A stretch of DNA of 64,000 nucleotides from Flavivirga algicola (lineage in GTDB: Bacteria; Bacteroidota; Bacteroidia; Flavobacteriales; Flavobacteriaceae). The number at the start of each line of letters is the position of its first letter. The stretch's first letter is position 1. Below, piece by piece: positions 17,200-26,676 of this stretch. The stretch spans positions 248,001-312,000 of the forward strand of contig NZ_JABBHF010000006.1 of the NCBI RefSeq assembly GCF_012910715.1, read 5' to 3'. The translations under genes were made by a program, and so were the position numbers. The notes under the pieces were generated by a model that was not told where the DNA came from, made no database searches, and saw only the letters and a list, made by a program, of their open reading frames with translations.

Positions 17200-18333
17200 T
17201 TATAACATGCCTTTTGTGCTTGGTAAAATCATTTTGTCGACATCACGCTTTACTGCCATTTTTATAGCTTTAGCAAAGACCTTAAAAATAGCCTCTATTT
17301 TATGGTGTTCGTTTTGCCCTTCTGCTTTTATGTTTAAATTACATTTAGCACCATCGGTAAACGATTTAAAGAAATGATAAAACATTTCTGTTGGCATTTT
17401 TCCTATCATTTCACGTTTAAAATCTGCTTCCCACACTAACCAGTTTCTTCCTCCAAAATCGATGGCTGCCTGTGCATAACAATCGTCCATGGGTAAACAA
17501 AAACCATAGCGTTCTATCCCTAATTTATTTCCAAGAGCTGTATTAAAAACTTCGCCTAAAGCGATAGCGGTGTCTTCGATCGTATGATGCTCGTCAACCT
17601 CTAAATCGCCATCCACATTTATAGTAAGATCGATTTGTCCGTGACGGGCTATTTGATCTAACATATGATCAAAAAAGGCCAGGCCAGTATCAATATCGCT
17701 TTTTCCTGTTCCATCCAGATTTACTTGAATGGCAATCTTGGTTTCATTAGTGTTCCTAACAATTTCTCCAGTACGTGCACTGGTTTTTAAAAAGGTATAG
17801 ATTTTTTCCCAATCGTTGCTTTCTAAAGCTATAAAAGTGTCTAGTTGATCTCTTTTTACAGTGATTTCATCTGTTCCTAGGTGTGTCTCATCATTTATAA
17901 AAATGCCTTTAGCGCCTAAGTTTTTTGCCAATTCGATATCTGTTAGCCTATCTCCTATCACAAATGAATTTTCTAAGTCGTAATCATCAGAAAAATATTG
18001 TGTTAGTAGTCCTGTATTGGGCTTTCTTGTGGGGGCGTTGTCTTTTGCAAAAGTTCTGTCTATAAATTGCTCCTTAAAGACAATCCCCTGATCTTCAAAG
18101 CATTTAACGATGAAGTTATGAATAGGCCAAAAATCACTTTCAGGAAAGGCATCAGTTCCTAATCCATCCTGATTGGTTACCATAACTATTTCATAATCTA
18201 GTTCTTTAGCTATTTTACCAAGGTATCGAAATACTTTAGGGTAAAATTCTAATTTTTCAAGCGAATCGATTTGCTCATCAGCGGGTTCTCTGATAATGGT
18301 TCCGTCTCTATCAATAAAAAGAACTTTTTGCAT
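17200..18333 (-). CDS. hisB: bifunctional histidinol-phosphatase / imidazoleglycerol-phosphate dehydratase
   Basis: 377 residues. N-terminal HAD phosphatase (about 1-165) with [19 protein letters not shown] and [19 protein letters not shown]-terminal dehydratase (about 185-377) with [15 protein letters not shown], the metal-binding [15 protein letters not shown] and [16 protein letters not shown]. It carries steps 6 and 8 of the pathway, as in enteric bacteria. Its ATG overlaps the hisC stop by one base (TAATG), indicating coupled translation. Confidence 0.98.
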   Translation of the reverse strand: MQKVLFIDRDGTIIREPADEQIDSLEKLEFYPKVFRYLGKIAKELDYEIVMVTNQDGLGTDAFPESDFWPIHNFIVKCFEDQGIVFKEQFIDRTFAKDNAPTRKPNTGLLTQYFSDDYDLENSFVIGDRLTDIELAKNLGAKGIFINDETHLGTDEITVKRDQLDTFIALESNDWEKIYTFLKTSARTGEIVRNTNETKIAIQVNLDGTGKSDIDTGLAFFDHMLDQIARHGQIDLTINVDGDLEVDEHHTIEDTAIALGEVFNTALGNKLGIERYGFCLPMDDCYAQAAIDFGGRNWLVWEADFKREMIGKMPTEMFYHFFKSFTDGAKCNLNIKAEGQNEHHKIEAIFKVFAKAIKMAVKRDVDKMILPSTKGML

Positions 18334-19382
18334 TATATTGATTTTAAAGTGTTTATTAATATTTTATTTTCTTCGGGAGTTCCAACAGTTAATCGTACAC
18401 AATTTTCACAACCTGGCTGTGTGGTCCTGTTTCTTATAACAATGCCTTTGTTTATAAGTTGATCATAGCGTTTTGCGGCATCATCAACCTTAACTAACAC
18501 AAAGTTGGCATCGGAAGGGTATATTTTTGAAATAAAACTCACTGATTCTAATTCTGAAATTAGATTGGTGCGTTCTTTTAAAATATTATGGATCTGGCTT
18601 TTAGCCAAACCTTTTATGCTTAATTGTTGAATGGCTTTTTGTTGCGTTAATTCATTAACATTGTATGGCGGTTTTATACTATTCAAAACAGAAATGATCT
18701 TAGCTGATGCATAGCACATACCTAACCTTATACCCGCCATTCCATAAGCTTTGGAAAGCGTTTGAGTGACTATCAGATTAGGGAACTCCTCCAGCCTATC
18801 AATCCAGCTAGTTTCTTCTGAAAAATCAATATAAGCTTCATCAATGGCTACAATTCCGTTAAACTTATTTAATAATTTTTCAATAGATTGGCTTGAAAAA
18901 CTGTTACCAGTTGGGTTGTTAGGTGAGCATAAAAAAAGTATTTTGCTATGATCGTCTACAGCATCTAAGATTGCTTCAACTTGCGGCTGAAAACTGTTGG
19001 ATAATTGTACCTTTTTTATTCCAATAGCATTAATATTGGCTAATACGCTATACATGCCATAGGTTGGTGGCAATATGATAATATTATCTTTATTAGGTTC
19101 GCAAAAGGCTCTAAAAATTAGATCCAGTACTTCGTCGCTACCATTTCCCAGAAGGATATTTTTTGTATCAATGTTCTTAATTTCAGAGAGTATCTGTTTT
19201 AGGCTACCTTGTTGTGGGTCTGGATAGCGGTTTACACCATTTTCGAATGGATTTTCATTAGCATCCAAAAATACCATAGCATCACTATTACCTTGAAATT
19301 CATCTCTTGCTGATGAATAAGGTTTTAGAGCCTTGATGGTTGGTCTAATGAGGTTCTCTATATTGAATTTTGTTGTTTTCAT
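18333..19382 (-). CDS. hisC: histidinol-phosphate aminotransferase
   Basis: 349 residues, fold-type I PLP enzyme, step 7 of histidine synthesis. Seen: [18 protein letters not shown] (about 45-62), [25 protein letters not shown], the YIDFSE segment and the PLP Lys in [17 protein letters not shown] (about 207-223). The arginine near the C-terminus is in NCVRLTVGT. It sits 20 bases after hisD and overlaps hisB by one base. Confidence 0.98.
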   Translation of the reverse strand: MKTTKFNIENLIRPTIKALKPYSSARDEFQGNSDAMVFLDANENPFENGVNRYPDPQQGSLKQILSEIKNIDTKNILLGNGSDEVLDLIFRAFCEPNKDNIIILPPTYGMYSVLANINAIGIKKVQLSNSFQPQVEAILDAVDDHSKILFLCSPNNPTGNSFSSQSIEKLLNKFNGIVAIDEAYIDFSEETSWIDRLEEFPNLIVTQTLSKAYGMAGIRLGMCYASAKIISVLNSIKPPYNVNELTQQKAIQQLSIKGLAKSQIHNILKERTNLISELESVSFISKIYPSDANFVLVKVDDAAKRYDQLINKGIVIRNRTTQPGCENCVRLTVGTPEENKILINTLKSI

Positions 19383-19402
19383 TTTAATTTTGGAGACTAA
19401 TT

Positions 19403-20707
19403 TTATGAGATTTCCGTCTTTGTGGAAATGAGATCTTCCAATCGAATAGTTACAGCATTTTTATGAGCCTGCAAGCCTTCTGCGTCTGCCATTAACTCTA
19501 TGGTTTCTCCAATGTTTAACAGGCCTTCTTTTGATATTTTTTGAAAGGTCATACTTTTTAAGAAACTATCGAGGTTTACCCCAGAATAGGCTTTGGAAAA
19601 TCCATTAGTTGGTAAAGTATGATTGGTCCCAGAAGCATAGTCGCCAGCGCTTTCTGGGGTATAGTTTCCTATAAAGATGGAGCCTGCATTGGCTATGCCA
19701 TCGATATAAAAATCTTCATTTTCAGTACAGATAATAAAGTGTTCTGGACCATACTCATTGATTAGATCAAGTGCCAATTGATCATTCTCAACATAAATAA
19801 GTTTAGAATTAGCAATTGCTTTCTCTGCAATTGCTTGTCTTGGTAATTCTTTAATCTGTTTTTCAATTTCTTTTGAAACGGAGTCTATCAAACTTTTAGA
19901 TGTAGAGACTAAAATCACCTGGCTGTCTTCTCCGTGTTCTGCCTGACTTAACAAATCTGAAGCAATATAAGATGCCTTGGCATTATCATCAGCAACAACT
20001 AATAACTCACTTGGCCCTGCCGGCATATCAATGGCAACTCCAAATTTTGTAGCAAGCTGCTTGGCAACGGTAACAAATTGATTGCCAGGTCCGAAAATTT
20101 TATAAACTTGAGGTATGGTTTCTGTTCCAAATGTTAACCCAGCAATTGCCTGTATGCCTCCTACTTTAAAAATTTTTGTAACACCACAAAGTTGTGCAGC
20201 AAAAAGAATTTCTGGAGCCAGTTCGCCTTTTTCATTTGGAGGTGAGCATAATACAATCTCTTTACAATCTGCAATTTGAGCAGGAATAGCCAGCATTAAA
20301 ACGGTAGAAAACAAAGGTGCTGTGCCTCCCGGAATATACAAACCTACTTTTTCAATAGGGCGTTTTTCCTGCCAGCATTGTACACCATTTGTAGTATCAA
20401 TAGTTATTCTAGATGTTTTTTGTGCAGCATGAAAGGCTTCTATGTTTTGTTTTGCCTTTTTTATGGCTTCTTGAAGCTTTTCAGGAACCCTTTTTATGGC
20501 TTCTTGAATGGCTTCTTCAGAAACTATATTTGATTGTAAATCAACACCATCAAAACGGGTTGTGTATTTATTTATAGCCGTATCTCCATTTTTAATGACA
20601 TCATTGAAAATAGCACTTACAATATCTTCAATATCATTAACCGTTTGGGTTGGTCGCTTTAAAATTTGTGACCAGCTTTCTTTATTTGGTTTATTTATAA
20701 TTTGCAT
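19403..20707 (-). CDS. hisD: histidinol dehydrogenase
   Basis: 434 residues, zinc enzyme that oxidises histidinol to histidine in two steps. Family signatures seen: EKVGLYIPGGTAPLFSTVLMLAIPAQIA (about 117-143), the KIFGPGNQFVTVAKQ loop, MPAGPSELLVVAD, LLSQAEHGEDSQ with zinc-ligand Gln and His, and GTNHTLPTNG with another zinc His. Second gene of the operon. Confidence 0.98.
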   Translation of the reverse strand: MQIINKPNKESWSQILKRPTQTVNDIEDIVSAIFNDVIKNGDTAINKYTTRFDGVDLQSNIVSEEAIQEAIKRVPEKLQEAIKKAKQNIEAFHAAQKTSRITIDTTNGVQCWQEKRPIEKVGLYIPGGTAPLFSTVLMLAIPAQIADCKEIVLCSPPNEKGELAPEILFAAQLCGVTKIFKVGGIQAIAGLTFGTETIPQVYKIFGPGNQFVTVAKQLATKFGVAIDMPAGPSELLVVADDNAKASYIASDLLSQAEHGEDSQVILVSTSKSLIDSVSKEIEKQIKELPRQAIAEKAIANSKLIYVENDQLALDLINEYGPEHFIICTENEDFYIDGIANAGSIFIGNYTPESAGDYASGTNHTLPTNGFSKAYSGVNLDSFLKSMTFQKISKEGLLNIGETIELMADAEGLQAHKNAVTIRLEDLISTKTEIS

Positions 20708-20726
20708 ATCGTATCAATTTAATAAG

Positions 20727-20793
20727 ATACTGAAACATACTTGACTTATTTCGACTGTGTTTAATACGAGTCGTTTTGCACAAGGTTCAGTAT
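20727..20793 (-). other. possible two-stem RNA structure between hisG and hisD
   Basis: ATACTGAA (20727-20734) and its complement (20786-20793) could close a stem, within which CGACT and AGTCG form a second small hairpin. It occupies the 85-base hisG-hisD gap. There is no U-run, so it is not a terminator; it may influence mRNA processing or be accidental. Confidence 0.3.
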
Positions 20794-21650
20794 TAAAGCA
20801 CCATTTTTTCAATTGGACAAACTAAAATACCTTGTGCGCCATTTGCTTTTAATTCATCAATAACATCCCAAAATTCATTCTTACTTATAACCGAATGTAC
20901 AGAACTCCATCCTTCTTGTGCCAGCGGTAAGACGGTTGGACTTTTCATGCCAGGCAGTACATTGATAATATCTTGGATTTTATCATTAGGAGCATTTAGT
21001 AAAATATACTTTGACTGACGCCCTTTTAATACGGACTGAATTCTAAATTGAATCTTATCAAGAATCACTTGCTTATTATCACTAAGAAGTGGTGAAACGG
21101 CCAATACAGCTTCCGATTTTAAAATCATTTCAACCTCTTTTAGATTGTTCTTAAACAAGGTGCTTCCGCTGGAGACAATATCACATATAGCATCTGCTAA
21201 TCCAATATTTGGTGCAATTTCTACCGATCCGTTAATGATATGTAGATTGGCGGTTATATTATTTGCTTTTAGATACGCATTGACAGTATTTGGGTAAGAT
21301 GTTGCAATACGCTTACCTTCTAAGTCTTGTATCCCTTTATAATCAACCGATTTTGGTACAGCAATACAAACTCTACAGGTTGAGAATCCTAATTTTTCAG
21401 CAACTCTAATATCATTGCCTTTTTCAATGAGAACATTTTCACCAATAATAGCAGCATCAACGACCCCGTCCTTTAGATATTGTGGAATATCTCCGTTTCT
21501 TAGATAAAAAACTTCTACTGGAAAGTTTCTGGCCGATGCTTTTAATTGATCTTTCCCATTATCAATAGAAATACCGATGTCTTTTAAAATTTTCATCGAG
21601 TCCTCATTTAAACGTCCCGACTTTTGTACTGCAATCCTTAATTTACTCAT
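20793..21650 (-). CDS. hisG: ATP phosphoribosyltransferase, long form
   Basis: 285 residues; first and feedback-regulated step of histidine synthesis. The start at ATG 21650 (MSKLRIAVQKSGRLNEDS) fits the family; an in-frame TTG at 21677 lies in the untranslated leader. Catalytic domains about 1-205 contain GENVLIEKGND and DAICDIVSSGSTLFKNNL (PRPP loop); the last 75 residues (GRQSKYILLNAPNDKIQDIINVLPG... GILVCPIEKMVL) are the ACT-like regulatory domain, so no HisZ is needed. First gene of the operon, directly after the attenuator. Confidence 0.98.
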   Translation of the reverse strand: MSKLRIAVQKSGRLNEDSMKILKDIGISIDNGKDQLKASARNFPVEVFYLRNGDIPQYLKDGVVDAAIIGENVLIEKGNDIRVAEKLGFSTCRVCIAVPKSVDYKGIQDLEGKRIATSYPNTVNAYLKANNITANLHIINGSVEIAPNIGLADAICDIVSSGSTLFKNNLKEVEMILKSEAVLAVSPLLSDNKQVILDKIQFRIQSVLKGRQSKYILLNAPNDKIQDIINVLPGMKSPTVLPLAQEGWSSVHSVISKNEFWDVIDELKANGAQGILVCPIEKMVL

Positions 21651-21694
21651 TTTGTTGTTTTTATGAGTTTGAAACAATCAATTTGGAATTAAAA

Positions 21695-21728
21695 TTAAAA
21701 AACCCGCTTGATTGTCTCAAACGGGTTT
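21695..21728 (-). terminator. his operon attenuator: intrinsic terminator before hisG
   Basis: On the minus strand AAACCCGTTTGA (21728-21717), loop GACAA, TCAAGCGGGTTT (21711-21700) form a 12-bp stem with one G-U pair, followed by a U-run. It lies 50 bases before the hisG ATG and 32 bases after the leader peptide stop. The 5' arm can instead pair with the leader segment at 21766-21774, so termination is conditional. Confidence 0.88.
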
Positions 21729-21774
21729 AAAAAATATGTTGATTTTATTCAATACATTTTCATTTCGCTTGAGA
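21715..21774 (-). promoter_or_regulatory. his antiterminator pairing
   Basis: TCTCAAGCG (21774-21766, leader codons 14-16) is complementary over nine bases, with one G-U pair, to CGTTTGAGA (21723-21715) in the terminator 5' arm and loop. Segment TCAAGCG also occurs in the terminator 3' arm, so the two compete for the same partner. A ribosome stalled at the His codons leaves it free and favours read-through; one at the stop codon covers it. Confidence 0.8.
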
Positions 21775-21813
21775 GCAAATATGAAAATGATGATGTAATT
21801 GAATAAAGTTCAT
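21760..21813 (-). CDS. hisL: histidine operon leader peptide
   Basis: A 17-codon ORF encodes MNFIQLHHHFHICSQAK, with His at positions 7, 8, 9 and 11, then TGA. It lies on the same strand as the his operon and upstream of the attenuator terminator. Four His in 17 residues, with the antiterminator overlapping codons 14-16, is the classic layout of transcription attenuation by His-tRNA supply. It is too short for similarity search; the call rests on position, composition and pairing geometry. The symbol hisL is by analogy with enteric bacteria. Confidence 0.85.
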   Translation of the reverse strand: MNFIQLHHHFHICSQAK

Positions 21814-21830
21814 GTCTTATTTTGTTTCTG

Positions 21831-21863
21831 CAAATATCTATAATTTATATTTATAATTCCAAA
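21831..21863 (-). promoter_or_regulatory. candidate his operon promoter
   Basis: On the minus strand TTTG (21863-21860), 21 bases, then GATATTTG (21838-21831), one mismatch from the TAnnTTTG -7 box. Transcription would begin close to the leader ATG at 21813. An alternative is TTG then TATAATTTG about 20-30 bases further upstream, which has the wrong -7 spacing by one base. Confidence 0.45.
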
Positions 21864-21970
21864 TTATAGTAACAATTTTTAGCTCAATTATATTTTATAT
21901 GTTTTTAGTTAAAAAAAATCAATAATATTTAAAATAATGACTCAAATACTGATTTTTTTAATTCAAACTT

Positions 21971-22786
21971 TTATTGATTTCCTAGTATAATTGGCATCCC
22001 AGAGTCTCCAGAACCAATAACTACAACTTTGCTATTTGGTGATTCCGATAATTTAATAGTTGCTTCAATACCTTTATCCTGAAGAATTTTATCTGTTAAA
22101 GAAGCACTTAAAATTTTATTCGCATCAGCTTTACCCTGTGCTTCAATAATTACTTTTTCTGCTTCTTTTGCAGCGGTAACCAATCTAAATTCATATTCTA
22201 AGGACTCTTGCTCTTGCCTCAATTTACGTTCAATAGCTTCTTTGATGGTATTAGGCAATGTAACATCTCTCACCAAAACTTCATTTAACTGCACATATTG
22301 CTTATCGAGAATCTTTTTTGTTTCAGTAAAAATTTCATCTTGGATGGCGTCACGTTTACTAGAATATAATTGCTCTGGTGTATATCGTCCCACTACACTA
22401 CGAGCTGCACTACGGATAGCAGGTTGGATAACACGTTGTAAATAGTTTTCGCCCAATGATTGGTGTAAGTTTCCTAAATCCTTATAAATAGGTTCATACC
22501 ATGCTGAGGCATCGATTTGAATTTCCAATCCGTTAGATGAAAGTACTTTCATTTTTTCGAAAAGCTCTTGTTGACGTACCTCATAGATAATAACTTTATT
22601 CCAAGGCGCTACGATATGAAAACCTTCGCCTAACGGTGGTTCATCTGTAACAACACCATTGTCGAATGTTTTATAAAGAACTCCTGCCTCACCAGAACCT
22701 ATGGTTACGGCCGATTTAGCTAATACTACAACAAGTATAATTGCAACAATAATTACTGGTAATGCAATTTTTGGTAATTTTTCCAT
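21971..22786 (-). CDS. SPFH/prohibitin-family membrane protein
   Basis: 271 residues. One N-terminal membrane helix (about 7-27, ALPVIIVAIILVVVLAKSAVTIG) and a prohibitin-type band-7 domain (about 28-200): GEAGVLYKTFDNGV, GFHIVAPWNKVIIYEVRQQELFEKM, RSAARSVVGRYTPEQLYSSKRDAIQ. Then a coiled-coil stretch LRQEQESLEYEFRLVTAAKEAEKVIIEAQGKA. Such proteins form large membrane scaffolds; the exact role here is unknown. 13 bases after the vWA protein, so probably co-transcribed with it. Confidence 0.92.
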   Translation of the reverse strand: MEKLPKIALPVIIVAIILVVVLAKSAVTIGSGEAGVLYKTFDNGVVTDEPPLGEGFHIVAPWNKVIIYEVRQQELFEKMKVLSSNGLEIQIDASAWYEPIYKDLGNLHQSLGENYLQRVIQPAIRSAARSVVGRYTPEQLYSSKRDAIQDEIFTETKKILDKQYVQLNEVLVRDVTLPNTIKEAIERKLRQEQESLEYEFRLVTAAKEAEKVIIEAQGKADANKILSASLTDKILQDKGIEATIKLSESPNSKVVVIGSGDSGMPIILGNQ

Positions 22787-22799
22787 TATTTATTTTAGT

Positions 22800-24836
22800 T
22801 TAAATTAATCCGTTATATTTTCTAATAAACCACTCTAAGCCTAAGCTCAAAGCGATGATTACAAGTAGATATTTCCAATCTATCAAAGGTATGATATTTT
22901 TATTGCTTTTTTGAATGGATGCAAAGCGATTATCGTTTAATAAATCGCTGGTTAAATCTTCTGTATGGTCAATAAAATAACTTTTACCTTTACTGTTAGT
23001 AGCTAACTGTTGTAACTTTGTTACATGGGCGTTTAAAAATTGTTGCTCAACATTGTACTCTAAAATCTGAAAACTCCCAGATCTAGCAATGTTTTCGTTA
23101 GTGGCTCTTACTGTAAAGTTATATTCGGAAGGCGGTAAATTACTTAAATCTACTTGAAAATTATTGTTTTTGAGAATAAACGGAAATGTTTTCTTTTCTT
23201 TAGAAATGTTATCTGTTACAGAAATATTAAGTGTTTCCCTGGCATCGAAAGCATAATTTTTGTCGAAAAACTCAGCTTTAATTATAATACTGCCACTACC
23301 ATTATAGAAAGATTCGTAATCTACATTCAATCGGTCTTTTCTTTTGTTTGAAGCTAAATATTGAACCAGTTTTCCAATGAAGTCATCAAATAGGTTGAAA
23401 GCATTATTGTTTATATAGCTTTGTGCCCGCCATTGCCAAATATTTTCACCAAACAATACCCCTTCCCGCCTACCATTTGTTTCATAAGTCACTAAAAGTG
23501 GCTCGTTAGTTGAAATTCCATTAATACTTTTATTTAAAACGGCTTCAAATGGTATTTTGAAAGACACTTGTCCGTAATTTGAATTTAGAGGTGGGAATGA
23601 TTCAAAGTTAATATCATCAACTATAAAAGGTGAAAAATTGGGATTTAATTCTGCTTGATAACTTTCGGTTTGGTTGGTTATTTCACTTGAAAACCCAGAT
23701 TTAATATTGTTTAAAAAATTTAAATCGGTTTTAGTCCCTATAATTGTAAAATGGTTCTTGTTTTCTTTTTCTAGAACCTCAAACAAATTCTTAAACTTAT
23801 AGTTTGGTTGATTTATTATAAATAATTGAAAATCATTTATTTGATTTGATGCTTCTTTTAAAGACAGGAATTCTACTGAGCGCTGCTCGTTACTTTCAAT
23901 ACTTCTTTTGAGAACTCCAAGATCTGGATGAGAAAAACCACTTATTATTGCGATTTTTGTTTTCTGATCAATGACTTCTACTGCAAAGTTTTTGGAATTA
24001 TTTACCTTGTTTTTTTCATTGTCAATAGGCACAATAGTAGCTTTGTAACTGCTAACACCAACACTATTTGCTGGCAATGTAAAATTAACAACCCTGGAAT
24101 TATTTTCTTTTGAAAAACGGATCGATTCAGAATAAACAGTAGTATGCCCCCTTGTTACTACAAAGCGAGAATTTATGGTATTATTTCCATTGTAGACTAA
24201 AATAGTTTCGACAGGGAATCTGTTTTTTAGATAGGCATACCTATTTACGTTTAATTGTTGGATTTTCAGGTCGGTATATGTAACCGTATCTCCTACTATT
24301 ACAGGGAAAATATTTTGTTTGTAGACTGATGTTGCAAATTGATAATCGTTACCATAGGTTTGATTACCATCTGAAATTATTAATGTGGGTGCTGTAGTTT
24401 GTCTATATATTTGAGATAATTGTTTGAAAGCATTATTGACATTTGTTTGATTTTCTGAAAAAGTAATGGAATCATCAGATACCTTAAATACTTCTCCAAA
24501 TGTATATAGATTTATATTGAATTTATCATTTAAATTATCATCATTGGATAACTTCTCAACTAAATTAAGAACTTGTGTCTCTTGATTAAGATGTGATATG
24601 GAACTTGAGTTGTCTATGGCGATAACCAAATTTGGTTTTTCAACAGAAAGCTTAATTTGCTCAAACTTAGGATTTATTAACAGTAAAAGGATAGAAAAAA
24701 TACTAAGAGACCTTAAGAAAACGAAAAGCATGTTCAACTTAGACATGCTTTTCTTCTTGTTGTAATACTGAAAAACAGCTAAAAAAACAGCTATTAACCC
24801 AGCAATTATAATATAAATAATAGTTTCTGTTTTCAT
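22800..24836 (-). CDS. membrane-anchored von Willebrand A-like domain protein
   Basis: 678 residues. Two N-terminal membrane helices (about 4-22 and 37-59) and one near the C-terminus (about 652-668) frame a large extracytoplasmic region. LVIAIDNSSSIS (about 71-82) is a vWA strand with a partial MIDAS (D-N-S-S-S), and TLIISDGNQTYG (about 150-161) carries the second metal-site Asp. The remainder looks like Ig/beta-sandwich followed by a class I glutamine-amidotransferase-like segment (VIDQKTKIAIISGFSHPDLGVLKRSIES), the layout of BatA-like proteins of unknown function. Upstream neighbour is fabG (59-base gap). Confidence 0.75.
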   Translation of the reverse strand: MKTETIIYIIIAGLIAVFLAVFQYYNKKKSMSKLNMLFVFLRSLSIFSILLLLINPKFEQIKLSVEKPNLVIAIDNSSSISHLNQETQVLNLVEKLSNDDNLNDKFNINLYTFGEVFKVSDDSITFSENQTNVNNAFKQLSQIYRQTTAPTLIISDGNQTYGNDYQFATSVYKQNIFPVIVGDTVTYTDLKIQQLNVNRYAYLKNRFPVETILVYNGNNTINSRFVVTRGHTTVYSESIRFSKENNSRVVNFTLPANSVGVSSYKATIVPIDNEKNKVNNSKNFAVEVIDQKTKIAIISGFSHPDLGVLKRSIESNEQRSVEFLSLKEASNQINDFQLFIINQPNYKFKNLFEVLEKENKNHFTIIGTKTDLNFLNNIKSGFSSEITNQTESYQAELNPNFSPFIVDDINFESFPPLNSNYGQVSFKIPFEAVLNKSINGISTNEPLLVTYETNGRREGVLFGENIWQWRAQSYINNNAFNLFDDFIGKLVQYLASNKRKDRLNVDYESFYNGSGSIIIKAEFFDKNYAFDARETLNISVTDNISKEKKTFPFILKNNNFQVDLSNLPPSEYNFTVRATNENIARSGSFQILEYNVEQQFLNAHVTKLQQLATNSKGKSYFIDHTEDLTSDLLNDNRFASIQKSNKNIIPLIDWKYLLVIIALSLGLEWFIRKYNGLI

Positions 24837-24895
24837 TTACGATAAACCAGTCTTTGATTGACGATTTTTTAAATTACAAAATCGCGGTTCGTAAA

Positions 24896-25642
24896 TTACG
24901 TTAGCATACCGCCATCAACATTTAGTGTTTGTCCTGTTACGTAGGCACTCATATCACTAGCTAAAAACACACAAGCATTTGCAATGTCTTCTGGAGTACC
25001 ACCACGCTTTAAAGGAATTCCAGCACGCCATCCTTTTACAATTTCCTCATCGAGCTTTGCGGTCATTTCTGTTTCAATAAATCCGGGAGCTACCACATTA
25101 CTTCTTATGTTTCTTGATCCCAACTCTAAGGCTACCGATTTAGAAAATCCAATAATACCAGCTTTTGAGGCTGCATAATTGGTTTGCCCTGCATTACCTT
25201 TAACACCTACTACCGAACTCATGTTTATAATAGAGCCCTTGCGTTGCTTCAACATGGTACGTTGTACAGCTTTAGTCATATTAAAAACAGACTTTAGGTT
25301 TACTTCTATAACAGTGTCGAAATCTTCCTCACTAATACGCATTAATAAATTGTCTTTTGTAATACCTGCATTATTTACCAGAATGTCGATACTTCCAAAT
25401 TCAGAAACAACTTCGCTAGCCAGTTTTTGAGCTTCATCAAAACTTGCAGCATTACTTTGATATCCTTTTGCTTTTATCCCCAGGCCATTTAATTCTGTTT
25501 CTAATGCATTTGCTGCTTCTACAGAAGAGCTATATGTAAATGCAACATTGGCACCTTGTTCAGCAAATACTTGAGCAATACCTTTACCAATTCCACGACT
25601 TGCCCCAGTCACTATGGCTGTTTTTCCTTGTAATAATTTCAT
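24896..25642 (-). CDS. fabG: 3-oxoacyl-[acyl-carrier-protein] reductase
   Basis: 248 residues, SDR fold, NADPH-dependent reduction of 3-oxoacyl-ACP in fatty acid synthesis. Seen: TGASRGIGKGIA (about 12-23), VNNAGITKDNLLMRI with the FabG-typical NAGITKD (about 89-103), MSSVVG catalytic Ser, NYAASKAGIIGFSK with Tyr and Lys (about 153-166), and VAPGFIETEMT. No acp or fab neighbours, unlike the enterobacterial cluster; closeness to FabG is judged from NAGITKD and the GFIETEMT segment. Confidence 0.92.
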   Translation of the reverse strand: MKLLQGKTAIVTGASRGIGKGIAQVFAEQGANVAFTYSSSVEAANALETELNGLGIKAKGYQSNAASFDEAQKLASEVVSEFGSIDILVNNAGITKDNLLMRISEEDFDTVIEVNLKSVFNMTKAVQRTMLKQRKGSIINMSSVVGVKGNAGQTNYAASKAGIIGFSKSVALELGSRNIRSNVVAPGFIETEMTAKLDEEIVKGWRAGIPLKRGGTPEDIANACVFLASDMSAYVTGQTLNVDGGMLT

Positions 25643-25856
25643 TTAGATATTTTTAATTTGATACAAAAAACACAATTATACATATCGCGTATTTCGTTCT
25701 TGAAGTTCATTAATAAATTCGATATTCAAATATAGGAAATACAATGTTGTATTATATTAAAAAATGATATAAAATCACATCATACTTTTACGCAACCTTT
25801 ATCTATTCAATGCATCCATTAATTAAATTAGACGGTAAACATTAAACCCAAACACT

Positions 25857-26552
25857 ATGAAACACACTTTTCTTTTTTTATTACTATCAATGTCATTTTT
25901 AGGATGTAAAACGGATGATGATAATCCTTCCTCTAAAATATGCTCGGAAGACCCGCTTGAAAATATTGAATGGCTGAAAGAATTGGTAAATAGCTCTTAT
26001 GCTAATGGCTTAGAAATTGTTCAATATTACTATAAACAAGAAGCCGTTTTTTCAATAAACAACTGCTTAAATTGCGCAGATAACCTTGTTAGTGTTTATG
26101 ATTGTAAAAAAAATAAGGTTTGTGAGTTTGGAGGGATTGCAGGAGTAAATACTTGTCCAAATTTCACTAATGAAGCTATCGTTGATAAAATATTATTTAC
26201 TGATAGGAATTGCGAAAAAGGAACCTTAATTAGCTCTAAACTTTATGAGGAAACCAAGGCCTCACCTATAGCATCTGCAGAAATTAATGGTAATTGCTTA
26301 GACATTACGTTTAGTATACTTTCTACTCAAGATAGAATAGAAGATGTTAAATTGATAGATTCTGGAGAAGTGCTGGAAAGTATACCTGTACAAAGGCGTA
26401 TAAAATTCAGTATTAAAGAAAACTTAACAAAGCCAACTTCTATTTCTGCGACAACTTCTTTTGATGTTTCCAATCTTGCAGAGTTAGGTGAAACGATTAT
26501 ATTGAATATTGATGGATTTGGTACTTCAATTAAATATACCAGAGCTCCTTAG
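25857..26552 (+). CDS. lipoprotein, function unknown
   Basis: 231 residues with a lipoprotein signal (lipobox SFLGC, Cys about residue 17) followed by KTDDDNPSS, an acidic stretch typical of exported Bacteroidota lipoproteins. The mature part has six further Cys in the first 110 residues (ICSEDP, NNCLNCADN, DCKKNKVCEFGG, NTCPNF), likely disulphide-bonded. The second half appears beta-rich. No known domain recognised. Confidence 0.75.
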   Translation: MKHTFLFLLLSMSFLGCKTDDDNPSSKICSEDPLENIEWLKELVNSSYANGLEIVQYYYKQEAVFSINNCLNCADNLVSVYDCKKNKVCEFGGIAGVNTCPNFTNEAIVDKILFTDRNCEKGTLISSKLYEETKASPIASAEINGNCLDITFSILSTQDRIEDVKLIDSGEVLESIPVQRRIKFSIKENLTKPTSISATTSFDVSNLAELGETIILNIDGFGTSIKYTRAP

Positions 26553-26611
26553 AGAGGAATAAAATATCATTTTTTGATTGAAGCAAAAAAGTTCAAATCA
26601 GCTCATAAATT

Positions 26612-26646
26612 AAAATCTGCCAACTTAATAAAGTCGGCAGATTTTT
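26612..26646 (+). terminator. terminator between convergent lipoprotein genes
   Basis: AAAATCTGCC (26612-26621) pairs with GGCAGATTTT (26636-26645); four more inner pairs follow a single mismatch. T-rich on both sides, so it may serve both convergent genes. Confidence 0.8.
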
Positions 26647-26676
26647 TATATGGTTCCTTATTTTAATAATCAAGCA

